From NCBI GenBank assembly GCA_025024175.1, contig QCXZ01000003.1:15644392-15708391 (forward strand): a stretch of DNA of 64,000 nucleotides, in the 5' to 3' direction. Source of the DNA: Rhyzopertha dominica (lineage: Eukaryota; Arthropoda; Insecta; Coleoptera; Bostrichidae). The position numbers were made by a program, and so were the translations under genes. This document shows, piece after piece, positions 47,101 to 59,570 of the stretch (positions within the stretch are counted from its first letter, which is position 1; each line of letters begins with the position of its first letter). The notes under the pieces are model-generated. The model had not been told where the DNA came from and did not search any database. It saw only the letters and a program-made list of their open reading frames with translations.

Positions 47101-50100
47101 AAACCAGAGGTATCTTGCATTGATTGGTCCTGTCATTTGTTAGTAAAAAAATGGGTATCGTTTACTGTATATATTTCGATCCTACACATACATTACACAC
47201 AAATTTAATACGTCTAACCAACGTATTTCATATAAGCTAGCGGATTTTTATGCATATAACATTCGATTACTTAATACTCCTTTGTTTTTGCAAAATTATG
47301 ACAAAGAAATTTACATCATCAAAAAGATAGCAATTGAGAATAATTATAGCCCTAGCATAATTAATCGGATTTTAGTAAAGCAATGGAACAAATCCAAATA
47401 TTGTTAACATATAAAAGAAAATAATACTTGTAAACGATACACATCTATAAAGTAAAAGTTTTTTTCTTACAAGAACAATATCCAAATATTGTTTTTACTT
47501 TTTACCATAAATAAGTCAAGTAAAAAATTCTAAACAATAAGGAGAAACAGAAAGTTTACGATAAATCTGGTACTTGCAAAGCTGGACAATGCTGCTGAAA
47601 GCTGAATATAATAATAAAAGAACATAGTGAATATAAAAAAGAAAATTCAACATTTGGATTACGTTTATTTCTGAATAGTGATTGTTTTAGTAGGGTAGGT
47701 AACTGAAGAAAAAATATTGCATCGAGTTGTTTACTGATTACAGTACTTACTATACTGTATGGAAATTTACATTGCACCACAAAATAATGGAGATCCGTGA
47801 TTATACTTACGAACCCTCTCGTAATAAAGTCTAAAAGCTTTTAATTTAAATATCATTCATATTTCACATACGTTAGTCTTTAAAGTGATATATCCTCCAA
47901 TACTTATAGAATAATTGTTTAACTCTAAACTAAACTAACTAAACTCTAAAATCTAAAGTATTTTTTGACTTGTGCTAATTACAGTAGTTTGTTGTTTTAA
48001 TTCAGTACTGTTTTTGTCTAAATATTAAGTCATTTTGTATTTAATTCAGTCAACACGAAACTCACAGCTGCTTTCTGGGTGGTGTGCATTGTTTTGCTTT
48101 TGGTCTTCTTCTGTCTGGCACACATTAAAGATTTTGACCATAATGATTTGATTGGCAAATGGCAACTAACTTTTAACTTTGCGTTTTAGCGGTTCAAGGT
48201 TTGATAATAACAACAAGGAAGCGACCCACCGCCACCCCAAAATGTGTCTCGCTGTAACCAAATGTCTTCTCTTGGAATATCATTGTCCAACTCATCCAGA
48301 AATATTTCAGCTAGTGCAAGTAGCAAATCATCTTTAGGATATTCTCAATACCTATCTACCTTAAGATTATCTTCAAAAAATAAGGACCAATCTTCTGAGG
48401 ACGTTTTACATTTGAGAATTTGGAGTTTTAATTAAGCGTCGACTTTCTATAAACATATCACAAACACTTCTTACACTGTTTTTAAATGTGCAAACGCGGT
48501 AGGTAAACTAAAGCACAAAAAGAGAAAGAAAGACCATTTGCTTCTTGAGGACGAGTAAAAAAATGTAGCACAAAAACTCAATGCCAATTACACCCATAAT
48601 TTTAGGAGTTGCGAACACTTAATTTATTTAAACATGCTTGAGAGCTGCAATAATTTGGACAGTTGAAATTAACATTAAAGGAATTTACAAGATTGAACTA
48701 ACTTTTTAACAACGAAGCTGGATATTCCACAATTCACTTTTTTAAGAAAATGCCTGAAATCAATGACATTCGCTACTCAAAGTCTTCAAAATCTGTAGCA
48801 GATGCTCATAAAGAATTGCGCTTTTAACAACTGCGAAGCATCCTATAATGTACAACAGTGACAACAGCAAACCTCAATACAACGATCAAAATAATTGATG
48901 TGGACAATTGATATCGCCGATTGAATGGATTAGTGCATGCGTTACTTTACCGACTAAGTCCGTTTTGATCAAGTTCACATACGCTTGCCTCATTTGTTGA
49001 AATTGAAAAGCAAATAATTTTAGAGTATATAAGGTAGTAAGTAGCTTTAAAACAAGGTCTAATAATATGTAATACGCAATATAATCAATAATGTTAGAGA
49101 GGGTTGTACACCAATGTTTGAGTTGAGTTCTACCAAACTAACGCATATGGTACAGAGCAGATTAACATGAATGCCTACTTAAAGGTTACTTCCCTTGAGC
49201 TTGGAAATGTGCGAAGATAGTTACTCTGCCAATAATAAAGCAACCTGTGCAATTTGGCCCTTTTAGATCTTGAAAACTAATGGAATTTCAAACTAAGCAG
49301 TATGCTGAAGTCAAAAATATACTTCCTTGAAGAGAGTCTGGATTCTGTCCACGCCATAGGTGTCAAACTCTGATGGTGTAGAAGATCTCATTCGAGCCTG
49401 GGCTGACTACAATGCGCTCTCAGAATACGTACCAAAGACAAACTGTTAAGTAAGCAGCAGTACTACTTCATCGTAATAATGCATTCTTTTGGAATTTATT
49501 CAACTTTTAGTTTTTTCCTGCATTCACAAAATTTTCAAAACTTCTGTTGCTAGCCCAGTTATCCTTCTCTCTTAATCTCACCTTTCCTTCCTCAAATATT
49601 TTATTCAGTTTATATATTTAAGTTTAAATTCTTCATTATCCAACAGTTCTCAGTAGCAAAACAGCTTCAGAGCGCCTGTGCTTCCGGGAACTAAACTCAG
49701 CACCTTTTGTTGTTTCCATAATTATCAAAGTTTGTACACTGTATAACTAATTACTTATTATAATAGTAATAATATTAATTAAGTAGAAATTTAGATGGCA
49801 ATGTCATGTGTCAGTATTATACTGACATGATAACAAAGCCACCTATCTGCCATTATGGAACTACTTCTGAAGGAAATGACCAGTTTTATGCCGTATTGTC
49901 TGCACTAAACTTAAACTGCACTGATGAGCTATACTGATAGCGAAATAGATCTATCTGCAGTTGGTTGCGGTGTAGACAGCACAGGCTAGACATGCATTTT
50001 AATAATATTTATTATTGATATGAAAAAAATCCATTTAGAAGTTAGCGACTGTGGCGCCATCTCGGATTTTGATAAAAACATATTAGCATTGTATAATTCC

Positions 50101-53045
50101 TTTCCTGAAGTATATGTATACCAACAAATAAAGAGCTGAAATTTTTCCACAGAGAAATGCCTTGACTCTATTCATCTTTCATTATAATTTGATTTACTAA
50201 TTAGGCTTTGTTCAAGGGGTTTCACACCCCCTCAAATAATCGAGATTCTCATGTTGGAAGGCAGATTCCAATAATCTTATATTAAGTGGATAACCCAGAG
50301 AGAAAGTTTAATTAAAAACGTAAAAGAGAATGTCTAATGAGAGAGGCTTAACTTATTTAAATAATTAAATAAATAGAACGGGGTTACAAAGGCAATTATA
50401 TGTTATTATATTTTCCTGTTCAAAATTTAGTTTGTTTCTACTCCTTTGCTGATGATGCAAAGGAACACCCTAAAATGTGAAGGTACTTTATGATAATAGA
50501 TTTTATTCACGTAACATGGTTGGACTTATTAAGCTTGAGTATACGCCCTCACTGTTGGAGTGTTGGATACCGAACTTAGTAAACTAATTAAATGAATAAG
50601 AATTGTTAATTGGACAAATTTAATTCGAACACGATTAAAAGCTTTTTTGCACGGCATGGAATTGTTTCTTGTTAAGGATAATGTTGTCATCTGAATCTTA
50701 AATGCACCACGTTTATTGCTGTGTTTTCCTCTTCCTTATCTATCTGTTCCCTGGGGCTATTCTGTAACTGCTACGTCCATCAATCCTGGTTCATCTTTAG
50801 TAATTCTTTTGTTTGAACTATTGTCAACCTTAGGTATTTCGTGGACCCTTTTATCATCATTTATTAAATTCTTCCATTCTCTTTCTGAATGTCAGTTTTT
50901 AAATTGTACCTACTTTCTAAGCATCATGATTTTTTTGCACCTCTTTGCTTTCCACCTATGCAGTGGATACACCTATACAACTGCAACGTTTGACAAGTAA
51001 TAGAAAACGCAATTTTTACTTTTTCAAATAAATTTTTCTTTGAAAACGCTTTGTTTTTAATATACAGGGTGTTAAAATTGAATTAAAAAATATTTTTTAA
51101 GACTATTCCTGAACTATAAAAGATATCAATTTCAAATTTGGTGGGAATCATAACGCCATAAAGTAAAATAAAAAAAAGTATTCGGGAGGTTTCTAAAGCA
51201 CCAGTGGCGTGCGCTGGGGTAATGCACGACCCTCCTTTTTAATAGAACTTGTAGGTCTGTTGATTTTTATACAAAACTAATACAGTTTGGTAATCTCTAA
51301 TCAATTCCAAATAAAACATGTCTCTTTAATGTTTGCCATAAAACGACACATTCGTCCTCAAAAATTGATTTTTTGATTGAAAAGCACTACACCGCCATTA
51401 TTTTGTGAAATCTCAAAAATGTCATTGAAACTGACAACACCTGAAAAGTGATGAACGCAATTTTAAAAACTTTTTTAATTTCCACATAGTCTACAGCTAC
51501 AGCTACTTCTTGTATTACGCGTTGTTGAAAAAGAACGCAAATATAAACGTTTGTTTTTTGTTTTTTTTGCCATGGCACAACAAAACTGCAGTAAAATATA
51601 ACCTAGGAAATTCTATAGCATCTGCAAATAATATCTATTACCCAGCAAATTTTGTGACGACCAGTAAGCCGCCATATTGCTCATGGGTACGGCAGCGAGT
51701 CTGCGCACCAACTCTCAAGTTTAACCAAGTGAATGGTGATTGGCGAGATGTATGCAGGTGTTGTCGTTTATTGCGACGTTGCCATGACGTTCCCATATAA
51801 TCTTTACTGCTCATGCGTCTGACCCTACATACGTGATGATATTTATCACAAAATCTTATAATTGCTTTAAACTTCTAGGTAATTATGTATTTCTGTGACC
51901 TGCACTGAGCTGAGCATGGCTTCAGTGCCAAATAGAGAAATCAAGAAATGTTAAGGTAGCTGCTGGCTGTAGCAGTCGACACCTAGACGATACGGCAATT
52001 CGTAGAATTCTGTTTTCCGTGTTATGTCTTCTATCGAAGATATTATGCGCCATGAAAATTTTTCGCGGATCCACGCAACCTTCCCCCGGGGTAATTTTAC
52101 GGTTGAAACAATATCGTTGGATTATTTGTTAAAAAATGTTAAACAAAGCACAATCACAACTAGGTTAATTGATTATTGCAGTTTAAAAATAACAGTGGAG
52201 TACAAAATAATGCAAAACTCAGAAGGGCAAGTATTAATTTTGTTTAGATTTTGTGTCACAACTAACAGTTAAAATTTCGTATAAGTTGAACAAGGAGAAG
52301 TAACAAAAATTGTTTATTGTGTTATTCCGAGGGATCTCCTTAAATTCAGGCTACTTAGGCCGAATCAGGTTGTCGATGTCTGCTTATGCTATCCCATTAT
52401 CTCATATCCCATATCATAGACGATAAGCCAGGATACTTTGCACAATAATCCAAAATCTTTACACCTTGTGAAAGGTTCGTGGTTTCACGAGAGGAAAGTG
52501 GCTTGAGGTTGTGTTGTTGGAAATTCGTTTTGGACTGACTCAATGTATGCAATAGCAACAGGTTCTAGAACTTCAGTGATATAGCGTCAAGCTGTTTGAC
52601 TAGGTAATAGTGGGTGTTCGGCGTTCTGACACACTTTGCGAAACCATGTCAACCATATAGATCCATCATGGAATATATCACACTTCCAGCGAAATAGATG
52701 CAATTCCATTCAATCCCAGTTCAATCTGAATCATTAATATATAAAAAAGTGGATGAATGGTATAGAGTACCGATCTCGGTGTAACGTGGAGTGTGCTATA
52801 AGGCAGTCCTGTGGAAGTACGGCTACAGGTATCTAATACAATGTGTTATAATTTAACATTCGTTGAATTTTTGTTTGGCATACGATTCGCCATTTCTTTA
52901 TGGTGTATACAAGTGCTTCACACAATTGCACAAATCAGTAAGTATTTCGCTTTGGTTACTAAAAAAGGGAATAATGTTAACTCACACTAACAATGAAACT
53001 CCATTTTGGGAGATGTGAAGGTAATGATTCAAATCATGGATACGA
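44190..53045. other. long non-coding interval
   Basis: Mostly unique AT-rich DNA. A GC-richer island at about 45820-46200 contains an exact POU-type octamer, ATTTGCAT (45902-45909), and is a candidate regulatory element. TATACAGGGTGTT at 51061 and CAGTGGCGTGCGC at 51202 look like transposon ends without partners. Reading frames here, including 48244-48435 and 50716-51000, are not supported by any family. Confidence 0.45.
52024..52272 (+). CDS. hypothetical ORF, 82 codons
   Basis: ATG at 52024 opens MSSIEDIMRHENFSRIHATF and the frame ends ...RFCVTTNS. Composition looks protein-like, with no low-complexity runs, but I recognise no domain, signal peptide or membrane segment, and nearby intron signals were not assessed. 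It could be chance. Confidence 0.18.
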   Translation: MSSIEDIMRHENFSRIHATFPRGNFTVETISLDYLLKNVKQSTITTRLIDYCSLKITVEYKIMQNSEGQVLILFRFCVTTNS

Positions 53046-53108
53046 TAGGTATACTTAATGCTTGATGTTTTATTGGGTTTGCAGGCATAAGATGAAATGA
53101 AAAAGTAT

Positions 53109-53182
53109 TGGCCTTGACCGAGATTTGAACTCGGGACCGTTTGAATACTAGTCAAAATCTCTATCACTGAGCTATCAGGGCC
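53109..53182 (-). tRNA. tRNA-Thr(AGT)-like, left arm
   Basis: The minus strand folds as a cloverleaf. The acceptor is GGCCCTGA with TCAAGGCC (8 bp, one mismatch). The D arm is in TAGCTCAGTGATAGAG, a good A box. The anticodon stem TTTGA/TCAAA has loop CTAGTAT and anticodon AGT (53147-53149). The T arm is CCGAG/CTCGG with TTCAAAT, an acceptable B box. A run of five T follows six bases after the 3' end. The extra acceptor pair and weak D stem suggest a tRNA-derived element head rather than a functional tRNA gene. Confidence 0.7.
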
Positions 53183-53529
53183 CTATTCGTAATCGAAGTC
53201 AAGGTGGCATATATACATCAAAGTTAACATGTAATACTGCTGAACGCCATCCGACGCATTTGCAGCTAAATCGCTCGTCGCTCAGTATTGTTCAGTTTCA
53301 GAGCGTAATTCGCTGCGGTGGCCAGATTATGACGACCAGAAGCTATTTACAACCCAAATATATTATAATATTATATATTATATAATTTGGCCACCGCAGC
53401 GAATTACGCTCTGAAGCTCAGCAATACTGAGCGACGACCGATTCAGCTGCAAATGCGTCGGATGGCGTTCAGCAGTATTACATGTTAACTTTGATGTATA
53501 TATGCCACCTTGACCTCGATTCTGAATAG

Positions 53530-53603
53530 GGCCCTGATAGCTGAGTGATAGAGCGTTTGACTGGTATTGAAAAGGTCGCGAGTTCAAATCTCGGTCAAGG
53601 CCA
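53530..53603 (+). tRNA. tRNA-Thr(GGT)-like, right arm
   Basis: Mirror copy with anticodon loop CTGGTAT (anticodon GGT, 53563-53565). It has a G-G mismatch in the anticodon stem and a changed D-stem base, so it is probably a pseudo-tRNA. The A box, B box and downstream TTTTT (53608-53612) are kept. Confidence 0.62.
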
Positions 53604-53714
53604 ATACTTTTTCATTTCGTCTTATGCCTGCAAACCCAATAAAACATCACGTACGCTCATTTATAAATGAATTCAGGCAATTGTTATCTTTCATAATATT
53701 ATACTTAATGCTAT

Positions 53715-56320
53715 TATTTAAATTGAATTTTAATTTTATAATTTTAATAAATTTAAATAAACGTACTTCAGATGTTATAGGTATATGTTCACAAGGTATT
53801 ATCAATTTTTATACCAATCGAGTTTGCGTAACTTCCTTATTTTAAATCTAAAGACTTGTAAACTGACGCACTGAAATACACACTTGGCTCACGTAATGCA
53901 GAATCAACTTCCTTAAAAACAGCTGAAACCTTCGTGAATATAGACGCTGGGCAGGCGACATGGTCCGTGGCCTAAGATGAACGTCGGACGCACTCGGCTT
54001 CAGTTCAGTTGTCACATTTAAGCCCGCTCGCTTCGTCACAACGGGAGCTTATTGGACACATTAGTTTACGGACCCCTCTAGTTAGTTTTGTTAGTGAATA
54101 TACTCTATTTATTTTAAAAGTAACAAATAGCATGCAAATTCGTTAATGGAAGTAAATACAGTGAGTACCCAAACTGCTGGATTTTTTACGGGAGTACAGA
54201 TTTAGTAACTTGCCACTAATTGAAACCACAGTAATATTAATAAATTAATGGAAATAAGGCTCCAGTCTGTAAGATCAATTCTGCGTCCATGATCTAGACG
54301 ATTCGCATGTGTGGTTTAATTTGTTGTGTCCCTTTGTGGGAAAATATGCAATCAGATATTTGTTTACGCTGGCGACGGTTTTTCAACACAACTTAAAAAA
54401 ATGTACAACCTATTATGATCATCAGATGTAGCCTACCCTACTTGAAAGGCTACAAGCCGCCACTGGGCGGACTCAGTTGTAGCACATGAATCTAGGCCAA
54501 CATGACACACAATTTTTGCCATACTCTACTGTAGATGGTATAATTTTTGGTTCTCGGCTATTTTTCTTAAACTAAAGCCCGCCTCTTTCAAATCTCAATT
54601 GTGAGATATTTTTGAAAAGAATAAGAATTACTTTTGAGCTCCTGTATACTATGTTTGCTTTAGTTAAAACAATTAAATAGATGGAATGTATAAAATAAGA
54701 AAACGAAAAAAGTTCTTCTAAACCTAACTTCTTCTAAAAGAAGACATCTGTGTAGGGTACACTTTTTAGGAAACATTGAATTAAATGCGAGCACTGATAT
54801 TCGAGTCAATATTTGCAAATCTTTTAGTACTAATCCACGAACCGATACCAGTTAGTTAAACAATCAGCTAATCGTTAAAGCTTTGAGCGCTGGGATATCG
54901 CAAACAATTTGCGTGTCGTATCGAGCTGTTTATGCCCTGTGTAATAGGGTGGGCTGACTGTTTGTTGAAATGAGTCTAGTGTTAATTCCGATACAGACGA
55001 CCGCAAATAAAATAAATACTGGTAATTGCAACGTATTTGTAGCTGACGGGCAGAATAATCGAGTGACAAGCACTACCTGAATGCACAGCCATTTAAATCT
55101 GGAAATGTGCACGTGTGCTCAAACGGTTCTATTTAATACGGTGGCATTCAAAGCAAAGCTTACCTATTGACATAAATAGAGATTTGGATATATACTCTTT
55201 TCATGAATTACAAGCAAAACTAAGGCATAATAACTGATACTTGATCGCATTTCTTTATTGCATTTGACGAAAGAGGATATTTAAATAGAATTAATACGTT
55301 TTTTCATTAATAATTGCATGTTTCTCAAAATATTAATTAAAAAAAATAGGTTCTTAAAGTCATGACGAAATGTCTGCACTTGAATTCAAAGGTAAGTAAG
55401 AATAAGTTAGTTTACATTAATAACACAAAATACAACGCGGTGCAGTAAATTATAGAACATCGAACTATAAGAGTGTTTATAGCTTCCGAAAAAATAAAAA
55501 TTTAAAATATGAATAGATTGTGAACAAAATAGCTACCTGAAATAACTACGTGGAAGAAATACATTTTTAAGTACCCGAAATTGCGAGAAAAGGAACCACA
55601 CACTATGCTAACAGCAACTTATGAGAACTAGAACGGAACAGATGTAGTACAATAAATTTGTATTAACAAGAAATAGTAAATACTTAACTAGAACATTGGA
55701 TGATTATTTCCTTGCTTTGAAATAAGCTATTCTAGGTTCTCACCAAAAGAAAGAGCAGTTGTCGAGGACATATTGTTTGTGTTAGTAGGTGTGACTTTAA
55801 ATTAAATTTTAAATTATAAGAACAGAAAATAAACATTTATTACTTATATATTCGTTTTGTATATCAATGATCACGTGGACATCAACAAATGTAATTTGCC
55901 GCATTTCACTGACGGTGCAAACTCTGATAGTACTGCAAGGACCACGAACAACCGGTGCATTTCCTGTTCCCTTTTGATGTTGCAGTTTTAGTCACGGGCG
56001 TTCCAAAGCTGTTAAACCTTGATATGCGTTTTCATACACTTAGATCCCTAATAGCAAGCTTTGATTTGATCTATTAGGAGATTTTACTAACTAAATCTAA
56101 TCGCATTATCTAGTAGTTGCGCGGAAGCTGCTTTACAGTAAGTAAAATATAATAAAATCCAACAAAAGTGTTTGACATGCTGTCTGTGTAACTCAAGCGA
56201 TTTGTATTGTGTAACAACACTGTATACAATGACTTCTTAAAATTAAATTAAAATAATATCAAAGCCAGTATTTTACAGCATTTCAAAAAGTCTCGATTGT
56301 ATAAAGCTAGCTTAATATTT
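53715..56320. other. non-coding interval
   Basis: A hAT-type right end (GCCGCCACTG, ending 54465) has no partner. Short frames at 53848-54039 and 54875-55112 are unsupported. Confidence 0.5.
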
Positions 56321-56323
56321 ACA

Positions 56324-56608
56324 CTAGGTTACCAAAGCGTGACTAGCTTCTGATACTAATTGCTGTAAGCTTTCTCTCGCTCTCGGGTTTCGCATGTTGC
56401 GTAGGCGTATTTTGCTGGCGTTTGGGTGGCGCGTTTTCCCAGGAAAAGCCTGGACAGTGGGTCGATTTTCCAAAAAATTGTGAGACGAAGATGCAACGGT
56501 GTGACGTTTTGTGAGATAGATTTTTGATCGGTAAAACGAGTATAAAGATGGGATTTTACGTGGATGCGAGAGAGATAGTCTGATTTTCATCTTTGACCGA
56601 CTACACAT
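56324..56608 (-). CDS. hypothetical basic ORF, 94 codons
   Basis: ATG at 56608 opens MCSRSKMKIRLSLSHPRK; the product is rich in Arg, Ser and Lys and ends SEASHALVT. The segment is GC-richer than its flanks. No domain recognised; it may be a chance frame in a conserved or promoter-like patch next to the tandem units at 56.7-59.9 kb. Confidence 0.2.
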   Translation of the reverse strand: MCSRSKMKIRLSLSHPRKIPSLYSFYRSKIYLTKRHTVASSSHNFLENRPTVQAFPGKTRHPNASKIRLRNMRNPRARESLQQLVSEASHALVT

Positions 56609-56908
56609 CGGTAAATTAATTTGTCAAATTTGCCAAAAATTAAATCAAAAATCTAAGTTATACGGGTTTTCGCACAATAACCGACGTTTACCGATTTCTT
56701 ATGGGAGTTTAGGTGTTGAACCGTTGTGGAAAACTTATTTTCTTCACTTTTCCGTGGTCGAGAGGTCTCCGCATTCTCTATTGTTGAACGTAAGCTTCCA
56801 AAAGAGCCGCCCCACGTCGTCTAAAGTGGAGGATTTACGAGAAAACGCGTATCGAGTACAGTTCTCGAATGCAACTTTTTTATTTCAACCGGGAGTTTTT
56901 CTCAAAAC

Positions 56909-58350
56909 CAGTGATGGGCGTTTACGCGTAAATTATAATTTTCTACCTTACACTAGTAGAAAATGTAGATAAAGCACTTTGGCGTAGATTTTGAGTAGAA
57001 AATCTAACATGTATATTATAGCTAAAGTATACTTAATACCATCATGCTAAAACTAAACAGAAATTATTTTATTTCTAACGTCCCTGTTTTGTTATCTTCT
57101 CCATTTGTTAAATTTCTTATTNTTTTTTTCAATTTAATAGTTTTTANCTACANTATTATAATATGGATGTGTTATAAACGTATCTGTAGNAACATAATAC
57201 AATTNATATTACACTAAAGNGAATATTACGCGGTATTTGTCTATTATACCAGATTCGAATGTAACATAGTCCATTATATACGAATTGAATACTATATATA
57301 CTATATCTACAACTGTATACAGAGTGTCTCATTGCAAATGAAGGGTATTTTACCAAAACATATTTCAAATTGTAATGTTACTATGAATTTCATCAATAAT
57401 TAGCATTTAAAGAGAATTTCTAAAAATACTCTTCATTTTCAATGGGCCACTCTGTGTACAGTTCTAGATATAGTATAATATTCAGTTCGTGTATAATGGA
57501 CCATATTACACTCGAATATTAAAACAATTCACGTGTAATATGGTCTACATTATACACTTATTATACTATTTTGATATCTATATTACAAACATGCATAACA
57601 TATTTTAGTAAGTCATCATGGTATCCAAATGGTTTTCTTACTCTTTGGGGCATAAAAGACAAAGCATTCCTGTGCGTTTCGAAGTCTTTCCTTCCATAAC
57701 TATATCAGGTATATCCCTCAGAAGCTGACCTTTTACATGTTATCAAATTCTGAAGCGCATATTTCACATACAAAAAATATATTTAGGTACTATAAATAAT
57801 GATCACTTGCTACTTGCTTCTTTATATATAGTTCACAAACGAGAACTGTGTGTATATCGTGCTAATGCGACACAATAAAATTGACCTGCGTTTAAAAAGA
57901 GTGCTATAAAAGAACAAGAGTAGCGCATGAAATTGCCCGTCTATTTCCATTTATAGAGAAGAAAGGTAATAAAATCACAATTCAGAAAGCTACAAAGTGC
58001 TTTTGACAGCACGTTTGTCCTGCTTAGTCTGGTCTTGCGGCCTTAAATGACATGCCTAAACAAGTTATTGTTGTTTGAACATTTACCTAGTTAACCTAAT
58101 TACAACAGGGTAGTATTTTGTTTAGTTAACAAATAATAAAAATAATAATAATATTTAAAAAAGTAATATTACGTTTGAGGTGTTTTGAGCAGTACTCATA
58201 ATAAACATAATTAAAACGCTAAATATTTCTAAATTGGTGTTTATCTACACAATGCTATTTTCTACAATAGACTTCTAAAGTAGAATATTACATAGTTTAC
58301 GCGTAGATAATAGCATAATCTACATGGCGTATTCTACGCGCCCATCACTG
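56909..58350. mobile_element. hAT-type element, 1442 bp, perfect 8-bp TSD
   Basis: CAGTGATGGGCG at 56909 and its exact reverse complement ending at 58350 form the termini. CTCAAAAC is duplicated exactly at 56901-56908 and 58351-58358. The neighbouring unit 2 (58634-58641) shows CTCAAAAC once, uninterrupted, which gives an independent view of the empty site. The interior has no transposase and contains a nested fold-back at 57252-57520. Ns lie between 57122 and 57220. Non-autonomous. Confidence 0.93.
57252..57520. mobile_element. nested fold-back MITE-like element
   Basis: Outer inverted arms (57252-57319 and 57455-57520) share TTCGAATGTAA- and TCCATTATA-type blocks. The inner pair CAGAGTGTCTCATTG (57320) and its reverse at 57455 is followed by ATGAAGGGTATTTT-like sequence on both sides. 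This looks like a small MITE inside a palindrome. No coding content. Confidence 0.65.
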
Positions 58351-58529
58351 CTCAAAACTGGAGCGCTTTCTCCCCTAATCTGATCATTTCTAAACGACAC
58401 GAACAATGATAAACATTACTTGAAGCGTTTTTGATCAAATTGAAGGTACTTATAAAAATTCTATTCATCACAGCCCCTTTCCGTAGATTGAAGACCTCGG
58501 AATAACTATGGTCGAATGTAATTAAGCCA

Positions 58530-58715
58530 CATCAGCCATCATTTGTTCGTACTAGTATGGAAGAATTTACAAACAAACGTAAATCGAGTCAGGTCTGCGA
58601 GTACCACTTTTTTATTTCTATTAGGGACAGTTTCTCAAAACTGCAGAGCTGCTCCTCTGAATCTGACCATTTCTAAGTGATACAGACCGTGCAGGAAGTG
58701 TTTTAAATATAATTA
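58530..58715 (-). pseudogene. tandem unit 2
   Basis: Minus strand reads SVSLRNGQI then SSSAVLRNCP and a stop, aligning with units 1 and 3. Nucleotide similarity to unit 1 extends through TTTTTTATTTC and the CTCAAAAC site. No start codon and only about 25 aligned codons, so it is a fragment or a single exon. Confidence 0.5.
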
Positions 58716-58904
58716 AAAGTATTTCTTACAAACCTTTTTAATTTGACAGCGAAGATTTTAGATTGTTCAAAACTTCCTTTGCAAATTTTAAGACGAGCGT
58801 TTACCTAGAGCGAAGCGGGTCATTTTAAGCACCTACCGTTTTACATTTTACCGAGTTATTCGAAACTTTTTCGAAGTGAAATTTCGACATGGCAATGAGG
58901 AAAG

Positions 58905-59069
58905 ATGTAGCTACAACGTAGAGTTCGAGTTTTTTTTCTGAATTTGGTACGGTAATGTAAATATTTGTTGTTACATTTTGCTTAAAAATGCGTATTTTTG
59001 GCGAGCTATTTCTCGAAACTAAGCACATAAACGAAAAATTCGAACTCCACGTTGTAGCTACATATTTCT
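58905..59069. repeat. inverted repeat, ~34-bp arms
   Basis: GATGTAGCTACAACGTAGAG then TTCGAG (from 58906) is repeated inverted at about 59036-59069 (TTCGAACTCCACGTTGTAGC). The loop is about 97 nt. Probably a small non-autonomous element. Confidence 0.75.
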
Positions 59070-59570
59070 TTGTACACTACCAAAACATGAGCACGATAAA
59101 TAAGTAAAAACATTCAAAAGATCTAAAACCGCAAACCCGTTTGCACGAGTCCGTCAAGAGAGCGGAATGCGGATGCCCATCCCCACTAGGTCCGTCGCGT
59201 GGTATCCAGAGAACAGTGAGGCTAATTAGATACAAACCTGTCGGGAATGATCGAGCGGTATACGATTTATTCCGATATGACTGGATTTCTAAGATTGTAT
59301 GTCTAAATACACGAGACAAGTTTAATGTTAAAAGCTCTTTCACATTAGTTAACTGTCTGCCGAAGCAATGGGGAGGCGGAATGAAAATTATTATAAAAGT
59401 TCCTACAGAAATCATAGTTGACATGTAGTTAGAATGAAATGTTATATAGTTCATATTTACAGAAATAATTGGGTTATTCCATATTTTGAATAACCTGGTA
59501 TAATATCATAGTAAGTTACTAATATCATGCTTACTTTTTTATGCACACGCGACAGTCAGCAATTTTTACT

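Larger units (their letters stand above)
53050..53712. mobile_element. tRNA-bearing palindromic insertion with 13-bp TSD
   Basis: Arms 53063-53330 and 53382-53649 are each 268 bp and nearly perfect inverted repeats around a 51-nt AT-rich loop. A 50-nt tail (53650-53699) lies outside the right arm only. TATACTTAATGCT is duplicated exactly at 53050-53062 and 53700-53712, so the palindrome and tail arrived as one insertion. Each arm holds a Thr-tRNA-like sequence pointing outward and followed by a T5 pol III terminator. Layout matches the two hammerhead palindromes in this window, but I find no hammerhead core here. Confidence 0.8.
56760..58440 (-). pseudogene. tandem unit 1, split by hAT insertion
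   Basis: Outside the hAT element, the flanks (56760-56908 and 58359-58440) join into a sequence colinear with unit 2. On the minus strand the right flank reads FVSFRNDQI then SAPVLRKTPG and a stop. The same motif core occurs in units 2 and 3, so a coding segment appears to have been duplicated. The protein family is unknown. Confidence 0.55.

Noticed and set aside
59077..59454. 125-codon minus-strand ORF and its 95-codon plus-strand overlap
   Set aside because: No domain, and opposite-strand frames of similar length suggest chance in a GC-richer patch.
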